From: Pseudomonadota bacterium
GTDB taxonomy: Bacteria > Bdellovibrionota > FAC87 > UBA2466
Length of the DNA stretch: 64,000 nucleotides
Assembly (NCBI GenBank): GCA_009927165.1
Contig: RFNO01000068.1
Location: 1 to 64,000, forward strand
Reading direction: 5' to 3'
Notes under the pieces: generated by a model
The model's input: only the letters and a program-made list of their open reading frames with translations
The model's database searches: none
What the model was told of the DNA's origin: nothing
Part shown: piece by piece, positions 25,390-34,652 of the stretch
How the letters are laid out: every line of letters starts with the position of its first letter
Numbering within the stretch: position 1 is the stretch's first letter
Translations under genes and position numbers: made by a program

Positions 25390-27418
25390 GATAATGGTTT
25401 TTCGCGAGCCTATCGCTATCATTGGAGCTGGGTGTTTATTACCGGGTGCTGTTGATATTTCCGCTTACTGGCGCCTTTTAATTTCGGGAAAAAACCAGTT
25501 CCGGAAACTAGCTAAAGAACGATTCCATCCGGATGTGTTTTTATCTCCTGAGTTTAATTCCCCAGATACCAGTTACTCGGACCAAGCAGCATTTGTTGAT
25601 GATAGTTCTTTCTTCTCCAAAGAAGATCCTCTTCCCAGAGGACATCAGATGCTACTAAAAGCCCTTAAAGAAGCAGTGGACCCATTACCTAACGGCTATT
25701 TTAGCGGCAAAAAGATTCAAATTATTTTGGGGTGCATGAATCCCGAGGACTTGTCCGCTGAGAGCCTCTTAAAAGCAGAACAAAAAGAAATTATCGAGGC
25801 TATTTTAAACCAGGGCAAAACGAGGTCGGAATCACTTTCAATTATAGAAAAGCAATTTGAAGATTTGTTTGGAAATGCTTCCACCGATCCAAGCATTCAT
25901 TATCCGAGCTCTCTAGGAACGGTCGTTCACGATTTTCTTAAAACGCATGGCCCTGCTTACTGCGCCGATTCAGCTTGTGCTTCTTCCTTAACAGCCATAG
26001 AGCTTGCAGCGCTCACTTTAGATTCGAGAGAAACAGATCTTGTCATTTCGGGGGGAGTTGAGAGCAATCTTGGGATAGAAACTTACGTTCCATTCAGTCA
26101 CTTAGGTGTTCTCTCGAGAAATCAATGTCTACCCTATGACGAGCGAACCGACGGAATCGTTCAAGGTGAAGGGGCAGTGGTTTTTATTCTTAAAAGATTG
26201 TCGGATGCCTTGAAGGCAAAACTTCCGATTTGGGGAGTAATCGAAGGAATCAGTAGTTCGAGTAACGGATCAAAGGCAAGTCTCTTTTCCCCCTCTTTTG
26301 AAAGTCAAAAACGCATTTTTGATGGCCTCAACCAGGAATTGGGCCAATCCAAAGTTCATTATGTCGAAGGACATGGCACCGGAACACCTGTGGGCGACTT
26401 AGCCGAGTTGACCGCTCTCCGAGACGCCTTTTCAAGTGCCGCGGACCCGATTTACTTGGGATCGGTTAAATCTCTAATCGGTCATACGAAAGGAGCTGCA
26501 GGGGCTGCAGGACTCCTTAAGTGTTTGCTAGCCATCAAGCATCGAACGATTCCCCCTTCGCCCTATTTTAAGCAGACCCCGTTGCGAGAGAAATCGAAAC
26601 CCTTTCTGATAAATTCGACAGCGATATCCGTGGGTGATGTGGCAGAGCCTCTTCGAATGCGAGTTTGCAGTGCTGGTTTCGGCGGGGCCAATTATCATTT
26701 GGCGATCCGGGAGTTTCAGGGAGAAATGCAAGGCCTCCCCCAAACAGTAGTTCCTCAGGACGAAATCTGCCTAGTGGGTTTTTCGCAAGTTTCCTTCAAT
26801 TTGTCCGAGCCCCAACTTAAGGGGTACTCTTGGAAAATCCCCCCTAACCTGCTGAGCAATCTAGATACTTCACAGGTTTACTCTCTTTTAGCACTTGAAA
26901 AAGCCATTGAGAGCAGTCTGATTTCTTTCGAGCGATTGGACAAAACTCAAATCTGCATCATTTCGGCATCTCACACACGAACTACAAAAATAGAAAATCT
27001 CACCCGTAATCTACAGCTCAAAAAACTAGAAAAAGCACTTCTTGTTTCTCATTTCCCAGAAGCTGCTCTGATTAAGAATTATCGATCGTCATTAATCACT
27101 TTAGACGAAACCAGTTGCCAAAGTTTGAATAGCATGACCAGCGGCCGGGTAGCCAATGAGTTTGACTTACAGGGCTGCAATTTCCATTTAGATGCGGATT
27201 TTTCTTCCTTGCCTGTTGGAATTAAAGTCGCTGAACTGTTGCTCAGAAACGGAAAATGCCAAATGGTCATTCTTTTCAATGTGGGAGAGAGCACCAAAGA
27301 CAACCCCATTTTAATATCCCGCGAAGCCATGAGCTGCTGGATTTTCTCCACCAAAAGATTTTCTCAAAACCAAATGCTTCCCATGTTGGGAACACTGGAT
27401 ACGATTGAATACTTATGA
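25382..27418 (+). CDS. PKS/PUFA-synthase-like subunit: KS plus KS-like domain
   Basis: 678 residues. Residues 1 to about 440 form a complete ketosynthase: Cys199 in DSACASSLTAIEL, His331 in EGHGTGTPVGD, His368 in LIGHTKGAAG. Downstream, LLALEKAIES to the end resembles a second KS: TSGRVANEFDLQG is kept, but NFHLDADFSSLP sits where the nucleophile loop should be, so the active Cys is absent. That is what a chain-length-factor-type domain looks like (PfaC-like). No AT, ACP or TE is in this protein; they follow in the next gene. The ATG overlaps the membrane-protein stop. A second ATG at 25394 is possible. Confidence 0.85.
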   Translation: MAKIMVFREPIAIIGAGCLLPGAVDISAYWRLLISGKNQFRKLAKERFHPDVFLSPEFNSPDTSYSDQAAFVDDSSFFSKEDPLPRGHQMLLKALKEAVDPLPNGYFSGKKIQIILGCMNPEDLSAESLLKAEQKEIIEAILNQGKTRSESLSIIEKQFEDLFGNASTDPSIHYPSSLGTVVHDFLKTHGPAYCADSACASSLTAIELAALTLDSRETDLVISGGVESNLGIETYVPFSHLGVLSRNQCLPYDERTDGIVQGEGAVVFILKRLSDALKAKLPIWGVIEGISSSSNGSKASLFSPSFESQKRIFDGLNQELGQSKVHYVEGHGTGTPVGDLAELTALRDAFSSAADPIYLGSVKSLIGHTKGAAGAAGLLKCLLAIKHRTIPPSPYFKQTPLREKSKPFLINSTAISVGDVAEPLRMRVCSAGFGGANYHLAIREFQGEMQGLPQTVVPQDEICLVGFSQVSFNLSEPQLKGYSWKIPPNLLSNLDTSQVYSLLALEKAIESSLISFERLDKTQICIISASHTRTTKIENLTRNLQLKKLEKALLVSHFPEAALIKNYRSSLITLDETSCQSLNSMTSGRVANEFDLQGCNFHLDADFSSLPVGIKVAELLLRNGKCQMVILFNVGESTKDNPILISREAMSCWIFSTKRFSQNQMLPMLGTLDTIEYL

Positions 27419-30400
27419 AACGCACACTCCGCTCATCTCATACCTCCGGCTATTTGGGACATTTTGAGAGCAAGGGTTTATTTAATTCTGGATTGAAGTG
27501 GTCGATTGAAGCTGTTGCTGAACCCCTATCTTCAAAAATTTGTTTCGTTTATCCGGGACAAGGGGCGATGTTTTCTGGAATGGCAAGAGGTTATGAAGCC
27601 AGTGAGATTTTTTCATCTTTTTTCAAACGAGCTGATTTTATTCTTTCTCGTACAGGATTTCCCTCTGTTTCTCACTACGCTTTTTCACCGGAACTTCTCA
27701 CTGTTGAAGCGTCTGATAAAATAGAGTCCGTAGCCCTCTTTACTTTCTGCTGTGCTCTGACCCACGAATTGGTTCGCGCCGGTTTCAGACCCGAAGTCGT
27801 TACTGGACATAGCTTCGGAGAATATGCTGCCCTCGTAGCCTCTGGCATTTGGGACTTTGAAACAGGACTTGAGTGCGTTCTTCAGAGGGAGCGTATTTTA
27901 CCTGAAAGAAATTCAGCCGGTTACATGCTGGCAGTAGCAAAACCAGTGCACGAACTAAACCAAGCTCTTTCCGGGATTCCTTTTTATCTGTCTAATGTCA
28001 ACTCACCCAATCAGACTGTCATTTCCCTTTCTTGGGACCATTTGATTGATGCGGAAACTCGTCTAAAGAAAACAGAAACGCGCCACAAACGACTTTCTAG
28101 CCCACAACCTTTTCACTCTCCATTGCTCAATCCCGCAGCACAAGCAATGGCCAAGTTTGCTTCCCAACAAAGCCACTCCTCACTGAGGAGAACTGATTTC
28201 TTCTCGGGGGTTCTGAAATCGTGGACTCTGGGTGGCCCTGGAAACGAAAAGCAGATCGAACGGATTGTCAGTACGCAGCTCGTCGAACCCGTAGACTTTC
28301 CCCTTCAAATTCAATCAATCGCCAAACGCTGTCAGCACTTCATCGAAGTGGGACCACGCCCTTTTTTGCTCGATCTCATCAAATCTAATTTGAATTCAAA
28401 GGACTTTACTTGTTCCGCAGGATTAGGCCTCATTAAGCTGAATGACCGTCAGGAATCACAGCGACTCATTAGAAGGGAGGAAGTTAATGAAGGCATCCTC
28501 CGACGAGTGAATACCATTATTGCTAAAATCACTGGGTACTCCTTTGAGGAAATTAAATTTGAAGATCGATTTCAAGAGGACTTAGGAATTGACTCCATCA
28601 AAACTATGGAAATTTCGATCGAGCTCCTGAATGAATTTCAATTGCCTCGGGATGTACTGACTTCAGTACAACAAGTAAAATCTGTAGGTGAGCTCGCTTT
28701 TCAAGTACAACGACAAAGGGATAAGAAGCCCGTTGGCTCGGAAGTACCTCTCAAGACAACCCAATTTCAAGTTTTCAAGAATACATGGTTCCCTAGTCCC
28801 CTCAACGAAACATTCCTGACTGATTTCACTTTCGCAAAACACAGTTTAATAGTAGCTAACGGCCGAGAGTGTTGGAGCAAGCTGAAGGGAAGAAACCTAT
28901 CAACTATTCAGTTTTTAATTCTCTTCTTTGATAAACCGATTGAATTGAGCTTTAAGTCAATTAATCTTGAGGCTTTTTGCGAATGGTTTCTCGGATTTCA
29001 AAAAGCAGCAGGCTCAGGACTCATCAATAACTCAACAAGAATTGCTGTCATCAGCACTGAGCCAGAGGACCCTATGGCTCAAACTATTGCTTCATTCTTG
29101 TTTTCAATAAAAAAAGAGAATGCCATCCGTTTTGCAACACACATCGTTTTTGATTCATCCTACGCGCGCAAGGAGCAGGAGCAACTCGCCCTGAAAGAAT
29201 TACGGCTGGGAAGCGATAACCGAGTTCGCTACCAAGACAGCAAACGACAAGTGCTGAGTCTTGAGCCCGTCCCGGTAAGCACAAGTGGGAAAGAAAACAA
29301 GCAAACCTTTATCGCGCTGGGCGGGGCCAAAGGAATTACCTTTGAAATTGTGAAACACTTGGTTTCACAACATTCTTATGATGTTCACTTAATCGGACGA
29401 ACCCCCTCAGAAGACCCAGAGGTTCAACGCAATCTGATGGAACTCAAGGCTTTTGGTACCCAGGTCAGTTATCATCAAGCTGATGGAACTGATTTCCCTG
29501 AATTGGAAAAAGCCTTCCGTCTAATTTTTGAGCAATCAACGTCTGTTTCTGGAGTACTACAAGGTGCAGGAGCTGAAAGCAGTCGAAGTTTTTCTGAAAA
29601 AAGCCAAGAGGACATTCGCGATGAGTTTTTTGCAAAAGTTCAGCCAACCCTCAACTTGAAAACTCTGGCAGATCAGTTTGGAATTAAAAATCAGATTCTT
29701 TTTTCATCGATCATTGCCCATTTTGGGAACTTGGGCCAATCGATTTACTCGGCGGCCAATAATCTCTCCGAAAACATGTGGTACTGGCGAGCCGAAAAAG
29801 GAGCGATAGTCATTCAATGGCCTCCCTGGGAAGCAACAGGAATGACAAAAAAACCGGTTATTGACCAAGTATTACGTCAGGCAGGTGTTTCGCTTCTTCC
29901 CAAAGACCAAGCGGGAAAGTTTTTTGATAGCTTTCCTGTGGAACTCGGAAAAATGATTTTTGATGCAAACGACTTTCTTCTCTACCAAGGACCACTTGTG
30001 GATTGGGGCCGGCTGGGCTTTGGAGAAATTTCTGCTCTTCCCCTAAATTCAAAGCTCCAATTAAAACTGTCCCTTTCAACAGAACGTTTTCCAGTGCTGA
30101 AGGATCATTCTATTGAAGAACGAACTCTTATGCCAATTGCTTTGGTCGGATTTGTTTTTGATGAAACTCGATTTCTTTTGGGGCTTTCCACAACAACAGT
30201 GAGCCAACTTCACATGTATCGCCCCTTTGAAGTCGACCACCATTCGAAAAATCTTTTTTTGTCAGTGAGCAGACAAGAAGCCAATACCAATCGGATCAAT
30301 TTGGCGCTTTTTGATGAGTCTGGACTGTTGGCCGAGGCATCGACTGGGGAATTTACTTCTAATAGGAACCCACAAAAGCGCAATGATGGACAAGCATTAA

Positions 30401-30810
30401 AGAAGTATGGCCCCGAGGAACTCTATCGAAAAGAGCGCTTATTTCACGGACCCCATTTTCAGTTTCTGAAGCGTTTGAGCATTTATGAAAATAAAACAGC
30501 GAAGGCTGAGATTGATTGTCAAAAGATCAGACAAGCTGGACAGCCTACTTGGTATGTTTGGACTGGTTTAATTGATTCCGGTTTACAAGCTTTAGCTGGG
30601 GTAGGCTTTCATTTCTTTTCGGGGGCTGGCTTACCCGTTGCCATTGGAGAAATTGAGCGGTTGGCAAGCCCTTCTGAAAATGATGAACTTAGTTGGGAGA
30701 TCACTCATGTCAAAAATGAAGACAGAAAGCTGTCAGCAGACTTGACACTTAAGAATCAGAAAGAAGAAGTGCTCGCACACATCTACAGCGCCAGTTTTAA
30801 TTGGAAATGA
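27415..30810 (+). CDS. PKS/PUFA-synthase-like subunit: AT-ACP-KR-DH
   Basis: 1131 residues, overlapping the previous gene by ATGA. In order: an acyltransferase with Ser133 in GHSFGEYAA; an acyl carrier domain with phosphopantetheine site Ser394 in GIDSIKTMEI; a ketoreductase with NADPH loop GGAKGIT at 636 (the PfaA-type form) and catalytic Tyr778 in SIYSAANN; and a dehydratase double hotdog with His898 in DHSIEERTLMP and Asp1054 in DSGLQAL. The DH HxxxGxxxxP has Glu for Gly. One ACP is unusual for PfaA, which has several in tandem. No enoyl reductase, thioesterase or phosphopantetheinyl transferase is seen nearby. Product unknown; a modified fatty-acyl or polyketide lipid is most likely. Confidence 0.88.
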   Translation: MKRTLRSSHTSGYLGHFESKGLFNSGLKWSIEAVAEPLSSKICFVYPGQGAMFSGMARGYEASEIFSSFFKRADFILSRTGFPSVSHYAFSPELLTVEASDKIESVALFTFCCALTHELVRAGFRPEVVTGHSFGEYAALVASGIWDFETGLECVLQRERILPERNSAGYMLAVAKPVHELNQALSGIPFYLSNVNSPNQTVISLSWDHLIDAETRLKKTETRHKRLSSPQPFHSPLLNPAAQAMAKFASQQSHSSLRRTDFFSGVLKSWTLGGPGNEKQIERIVSTQLVEPVDFPLQIQSIAKRCQHFIEVGPRPFLLDLIKSNLNSKDFTCSAGLGLIKLNDRQESQRLIRREEVNEGILRRVNTIIAKITGYSFEEIKFEDRFQEDLGIDSIKTMEISIELLNEFQLPRDVLTSVQQVKSVGELAFQVQRQRDKKPVGSEVPLKTTQFQVFKNTWFPSPLNETFLTDFTFAKHSLIVANGRECWSKLKGRNLSTIQFLILFFDKPIELSFKSINLEAFCEWFLGFQKAAGSGLINNSTRIAVISTEPEDPMAQTIASFLFSIKKENAIRFATHIVFDSSYARKEQEQLALKELRLGSDNRVRYQDSKRQVLSLEPVPVSTSGKENKQTFIALGGAKGITFEIVKHLVSQHSYDVHLIGRTPSEDPEVQRNLMELKAFGTQVSYHQADGTDFPELEKAFRLIFEQSTSVSGVLQGAGAESSRSFSEKSQEDIRDEFFAKVQPTLNLKTLADQFGIKNQILFSSIIAHFGNLGQSIYSAANNLSENMWYWRAEKGAIVIQWPPWEATGMTKKPVIDQVLRQAGVSLLPKDQAGKFFDSFPVELGKMIFDANDFLLYQGPLVDWGRLGFGEISALPLNSKLQLKLSLSTERFPVLKDHSIEERTLMPIALVGFVFDETRFLLGLSTTTVSQLHMYRPFEVDHHSKNLFLSVSRQEANTNRINLALFDESGLLAEASTGEFTSNRNPQKRNDGQALKKYGPEELYRKERLFHGPHFQFLKRLSIYENKTAKAEIDCQKIRQAGQPTWYVWTGLIDSGLQALAGVGFHFFSGAGLPVAIGEIERLASPSENDELSWEITHVKNEDRKLSADLTLKNQKEEVLAHIYSASFNWK

Positions 30811-30819
30811 GAAGCCTAC

Positions 30820-32511
30820 TTAAGGGCTCGACGATTTCATCGCATCTAGAGTCGAATTACTGATGTTAGGACAGTCCGCTCCGGTAACAGTGCTGGTCAG
30901 CGCTCCAGAAAAAGATCCGGTCAATCTACAACCAGTGGATGAAATCGTGACATTGTTTCCTAGGATGGTGCCCGTACAGGCTCCAGTAAAACTGACAGAA
31001 ACATTCGAGAGTGTTCTCGAAGTTGGAGTCGGAAGTGTACCAGAAAATGTACCGTCCAAACTGGTCCCTGTACCCACCGCACTTCCGCTGACGCTCGTCC
31101 CGCTCTGAGTCAGGGTGAACTGGAGTCCTTGCGCAAAATTACCCCCGTCCACTTTCTGGCCACTTAAAAGCCCAAGAAAGCTTCCTTGAAAGGGCAGATT
31201 CACATCTCCACAAACGGTCGGCGTTGCCACAATTGGGGCTTGAATGACTTCTTGGAAAGGAGCTGAATCCACGTTGATGACACCCGTGTAGTCGATGTTG
31301 TGAAGCTGAGATGTCGGGCAAGGAGAGGGCCAATTCACACCCTTCGTATATTGACCCAGGGGCTCACACGAGGCTGTCGCATTCAAAGTACCCTGAGTGC
31401 AATAAGGAAGGTCTCCTCGGTTGGTCGGTTGCCGTAAAGTATAGCCGCTCGGACACGTGCAGACTTCTGCTACACTCCGGCCTGCGATGGGAACTTCACA
31501 CGCTGCAAAGGACACTTTCAGTTGATACCGATACTGTTGATCGAAAGCAGGGTTTGACGTAGCAGGATTTGGCTTGGTTAAACTCAATCGAGTAATGGTA
31601 ACTACCGGATCAGTTTCAGGAAAAAGAACCCCTCCTTGAGAATAATCCAACGAAACACTGCCTTTGGGATACTTCAATTGCTTTTGCGGTACTTTTACTT
31701 TGACCGCCGAAGCAGGAGGAAGATACAAAGCGGCAATCGTCTGATCATAGTTGTAATACTTCTCACCGACCCTGCAACTTACCGATGCTCCCGTGTTCGC
31801 ATATTCCAACCCTGCATTGATGCAAACATTTATTGTTTTAGGAATAGGACAGTTGATTCCCTTAGGCACCAAGTAAGAGTCCAGATTAAATCGTCCCCAT
31901 TGATCCTTAGCAGCGCAGAAAGTAGTCACCGTCGAGGTGAGCGGAGTACAAGGTTTTATATCATATTTGCTGGCAGCTGGCATGGTTTGGGTTGTGCAGG
32001 TCTTTGCGCTACAAACCTTTGGGTTGAAGGGAATATTCTTTCTACACGGGCTGGCGGAGGCGGGGCTCCCACAGGTGTTATGTTGACTTGTGCCTGAAGG
32101 ACAACTACACACCTGTCGACTGCATTGGGTTCCCGAAAGGGTATATGTTGTATTCGAACAAAAATAGACCAGCGAATTACTTTGGCATTTTCCATGGTTG
32201 GGACCCCCAACTATTTTGGTATAACCCGGTGGGCAACTACAAATGGAATTATGGGTGATAGGCGTAATCTTAGCCGGGAGAGGAGGATCTTGAAGGCCCA
32301 CGGCTTCCGGATACCGAGAAGCTAACTGGAGATCTGTAAAAATTCTAGCCAGTAGGGGTTGAAGCAGGCCTTGATACTCAACGTTACGAGTGGTCTTATT
32401 TATTAAGACCTTTTGTTGGTTAGTGGAATAAATCGCCCAACCAATGGCGATGACCGATGCAGTGGCAAGTGTCATCACTAGAACGATTGTTCCAAACCCA
32501 TTTTTCTTCAT
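30820..32511 (-). CDS. Cys-rich PilX/GspK-like minor pilin-like protein
   Basis: 563 residues. The N-terminus MKKNGFGTIVLVMTLATASV is a pilin-like hydrophobic segment after Gly5, but position +5 is Val rather than Glu, as in PilX and GspK-type tip pilins. The ectodomain is rich in cysteines with repeated CSCPPGY/CSCPSG/CTCPSGY-type motifs, then a Ser/Thr/Gly-rich tail (TSVSGSAVGTGTSLDGTFSG). Divergent from two further prepilins. It is probably exported and placed at a pilus tip or cell surface. Convergent with the PKS gene, nine bp away. The adhesive or sensory role is inference. Confidence 0.7.
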   Translation of the reverse strand: MKKNGFGTIVLVMTLATASVIAIGWAIYSTNQQKVLINKTTRNVEYQGLLQPLLARIFTDLQLASRYPEAVGLQDPPLPAKITPITHNSICSCPPGYTKIVGGPNHGKCQSNSLVYFCSNTTYTLSGTQCSRQVCSCPSGTSQHNTCGSPASASPCRKNIPFNPKVCSAKTCTTQTMPAASKYDIKPCTPLTSTVTTFCAAKDQWGRFNLDSYLVPKGINCPIPKTINVCINAGLEYANTGASVSCRVGEKYYNYDQTIAALYLPPASAVKVKVPQKQLKYPKGSVSLDYSQGGVLFPETDPVVTITRLSLTKPNPATSNPAFDQQYRYQLKVSFAACEVPIAGRSVAEVCTCPSGYTLRQPTNRGDLPYCTQGTLNATASCEPLGQYTKGVNWPSPCPTSQLHNIDYTGVINVDSAPFQEVIQAPIVATPTVCGDVNLPFQGSFLGLLSGQKVDGGNFAQGLQFTLTQSGTSVSGSAVGTGTSLDGTFSGTLPTPTSRTLSNVSVSFTGACTGTILGNNVTISSTGCRLTGSFSGALTSTVTGADCPNISNSTLDAMKSSSP

Positions 32512-32524
32512 CGACTTAACCTTT

Positions 32525-32540
32525 GTGTTAATTTTAACAC
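32525..32540. promoter_or_regulatory. Inverted repeat in the pilin divergent promoter
   Basis: GTGTTAA-TT-TTAACAC, seven-bp perfect arms, just upstream of the -35 of the 32587 promoter and downstream of the start of the minus-strand transcript. A likely regulator-binding site; the protein is unknown. Confidence 0.5.
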
Positions 32541-32543
32541 GTA

Positions 32544-32576
32544 TTGTTATCCTTGAATAGACCCGGTATAATTATA
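32544..32576. promoter_or_regulatory. Divergent sigma70-type promoter with palindromic -10
   Basis: Plus strand: TTGTTA (32544-32549), 17 bp, TATAAT (32567-32572). TATAATTATA (32567-32576) is an exact palindrome, so the minus strand also has TATAAT at 32576-32571. The plus ATG is 14 bases after its -10, implying a leader of about eight nt with no ribosome-binding site. Confidence 0.65.
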
Positions 32577-32586
32577 GAATAATAAC

Positions 32587-33906
32587 ATGATGACTCCGCC
32601 AAAAAGTAAATCGGGCTACGCGTTCATAGAGCTGGCAGTTGCTGGAGCAGTAGCCGGCACTGCCATGTTGGGTCTTGTTTCTGCGCAAGGATTACTGAGT
32701 AAACAATCCGGTAGCTTGCAAGTCGTGGCAGATTCGATTTCCGAACATCAAAGCATCAACAATTTTGTCACGGGTATTCCGCTGCGAGAAGCCCTTTCAG
32801 TGTTTTGTTTGCCCCATCCCTGGGGCTACTACACTAAAAACACTAAGGGATCAGATGCTTGCATCAGTTTGGAAGCAGCAACCTTATGGCCCAACCGAAC
32901 CGATGGCATGCCGGGTCCCGGCCCCTATCGGCCAATGCAATGGGGCAATCTCTCAGCTGCCTATCAGCTTTTTGTGAGAGGCGTTTCGGCTCAAAACGAA
33001 CTCACTCCGTTGGGTGGAAAATATCTGACTCAAGAAACTGTGGCCTGGGAGAACCCGACGACGGGTATCCGCGGTCGTTTAACCGATGCCGGATGTATGC
33101 AGTGCCATAACGGAAGCTATAGCGGCCTTCGCAATTTTGGAAGTTACTCAGCTATGTTGCAATCTCCGACTCTAGTGAGCCGCTACGGCTTAGGAAGTAA
33201 AATGGGGCGGTACTTACTGCCAACAACCGGAGTCCAGATACTTTCGGGTGGCCGTGATCCGATGCCAGAGCAAACCGTAAAGCGAGAACACGAAATTCAG
33301 TTTTTTAAAAGGTATCGGTCTATTTCCACTGGCACAACGGTTTCTAATACGTTTAAATGCGAAGCGATGGATCTCACCGGGTCTCGTCACGCAGGGTATT
33401 GTGGACAGGTCTACTGTGGTCCAAACTGCTTCTACAGACAATATGGTGGCACCTATAATGTTTGTGCTGGTGGGAAAAAAGATGGGTTTGATTGTCACTG
33501 CGAACAGTACTACAAGTGTTTGTGCCCCAAGCCCGGTTTAACGGCAGCATCCGTTACCTGTGACTCTGGCTATGTACCCAACGGCATTTTCTACCCGGCT
33601 GTTCAATCTCCCGATGCTAGATTTGCGCTCTGTGAATCGATTTCTCAGTTGTCGAATGTTTCTGGATATAGTTATTGGGAATGCACGCCCATTGCCTCTG
33701 AGACGGTCTACCAAATAGATCCTGTAACGAATGAGCCGATACTATCTGCTGCAAACAGGAATACGATGCAGACTCGTTGGTCAGTGGAATATAAAATCAC
33801 GACTCGTTGGTGGACGAGAGGGAATGTGTCGGAATCTTTTGACTACTCACCGGACAGTTCAAAACCTGGCCCTAACCGCGTGATTAGCTTTGGAGCTCTC
33901 AAATGA
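32587..33906 (+). CDS. Prepilin-like protein with a CxxCH motif
   Basis: 439 residues. The N-terminus is a prepilin: SKSG|YAFIELAVAGAVAG, with cleavage after Gly10, Tyr11 as mature residue 1 and Glu15 as the +5 glutamate. The ectodomain is Cys-rich (YCGQVYCGPNCFYRQ, CHCEQYYKCLCPKPG). CMQCH at residues 170-174 fits the haem c attachment motif. Start by two adjacent ATGs after a strong -10. It overlaps the next prepilin by ATGA at 33903. Minor pilin, PilV/PilW-like in position, is the best call. Confidence 0.75.
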   Translation: MMTPPKSKSGYAFIELAVAGAVAGTAMLGLVSAQGLLSKQSGSLQVVADSISEHQSINNFVTGIPLREALSVFCLPHPWGYYTKNTKGSDACISLEAATLWPNRTDGMPGPGPYRPMQWGNLSAAYQLFVRGVSAQNELTPLGGKYLTQETVAWENPTTGIRGRLTDAGCMQCHNGSYSGLRNFGSYSAMLQSPTLVSRYGLGSKMGRYLLPTTGVQILSGGRDPMPEQTVKREHEIQFFKRYRSISTGTTVSNTFKCEAMDLTGSRHAGYCGQVYCGPNCFYRQYGGTYNVCAGGKKDGFDCHCEQYYKCLCPKPGLTAASVTCDSGYVPNGIFYPAVQSPDARFALCESISQLSNVSGYSYWECTPIASETVYQIDPVTNEPILSAANRNTMQTRWSVEYKITTRWWTRGNVSESFDYSPDSSKPGPNRVISFGALK

Positions 33907-34652
33907 AAAAACCTCGAGGGATTAATCTGATAGAACTCATGGTGGTGATGGCGATCATGGGGGCTACTGTTCCCTGGTTATCGTACATGTGGGCAAGCTT
34001 TAACAAAACAACTGCCGAATCGTTATCAAAAGCCACACTAACTGGCCAACTGATTGCTTCCGTGAAAAGTTTACAAAGCTTTCTCGGAACAGCCACCAAT
34101 ATGGCAGCCACACAGGTCCCCGGAACTGCGACAGAGGCCGGTAAACTCCTGGCCGGACAAGGAGCAGTCGTCATTCGTGTGGATTTTCGAGAGCTCACTC
34201 AAACCTGTCAGAATTTTTCTCCCGCTAGCACACTGACCGGCAATTTAGCCACAGCGGCACTCAGTTGCTGTGACCCTGCCAGACTCACCATGAGCGCTGC
34301 TTGGCCTCGGGCAACTGGCCTCTTGCAGATTAAAAATGCGTGTGGAAAGGATTGGGGGCTCACGGTCGTAACCTATAGGCCTAATGGTACCGTCTTCAAT
34401 TCTCGGTGCATTCGAGGAATTACTGATTTGTATCTCTTCCAATCGGGAATTGATTCGCTCAAAGGCAGCAGTGCTCTTTATACTTTTGATTTGGCCGGAC
34501 AAACTTCTTTTGATTCTCTGGGTAAGCCCATGGATAAACAAAAAGTTCGAGCAACTTATACTGGCTCATTAGGCAATTTCATGTCGACCACGTCAGCTGG
34601 GACTGCTTTCTCGGGATCTCCCTATGTCACCTGTGGCAAAGGCCAATTTTAA
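33903..34652 (+). CDS. Prepilin-like minor pilin
   Basis: 249 residues. MKKPRG|INLIELMVVMAIMG is a textbook prepilin leader: Gly6 cleavage, Glu11 as +5. The ectodomain has several cysteines (TQTCQNF, ALSCCDPA, IKNACGKDW, SRCIRGI, VTCGKGQF). Coupled to the CxxCH prepilin by ATGA. The peptidase and assembly genes are not in this window. It ends in a four-base overlap with the convergent sensor kinase. Confidence 0.85.
   Translation: MKKPRGINLIELMVVMAIMGATVPWLSYMWASFNKTTAESLSKATLTGQLIASVKSLQSFLGTATNMAATQVPGTATEAGKLLAGQGAVVIRVDFRELTQTCQNFSPASTLTGNLATAALSCCDPARLTMSAAWPRATGLLQIKNACGKDWGLTVVTYRPNGTVFNSRCIRGITDLYLFQSGIDSLKGSSALYTFDLAGQTSFDSLGKPMDKQKVRATYTGSLGNFMSTTSAGTAFSGSPYVTCGKGQF

Noticed and set aside
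31636-32097. A 153-codon plus-strand ORF opposite the Cys-rich pilin-like gene
   Set aside because: It is the shadow of a real gene with signal segment and repeated motifs; its own protein is Arg/Ser-rich with no features.
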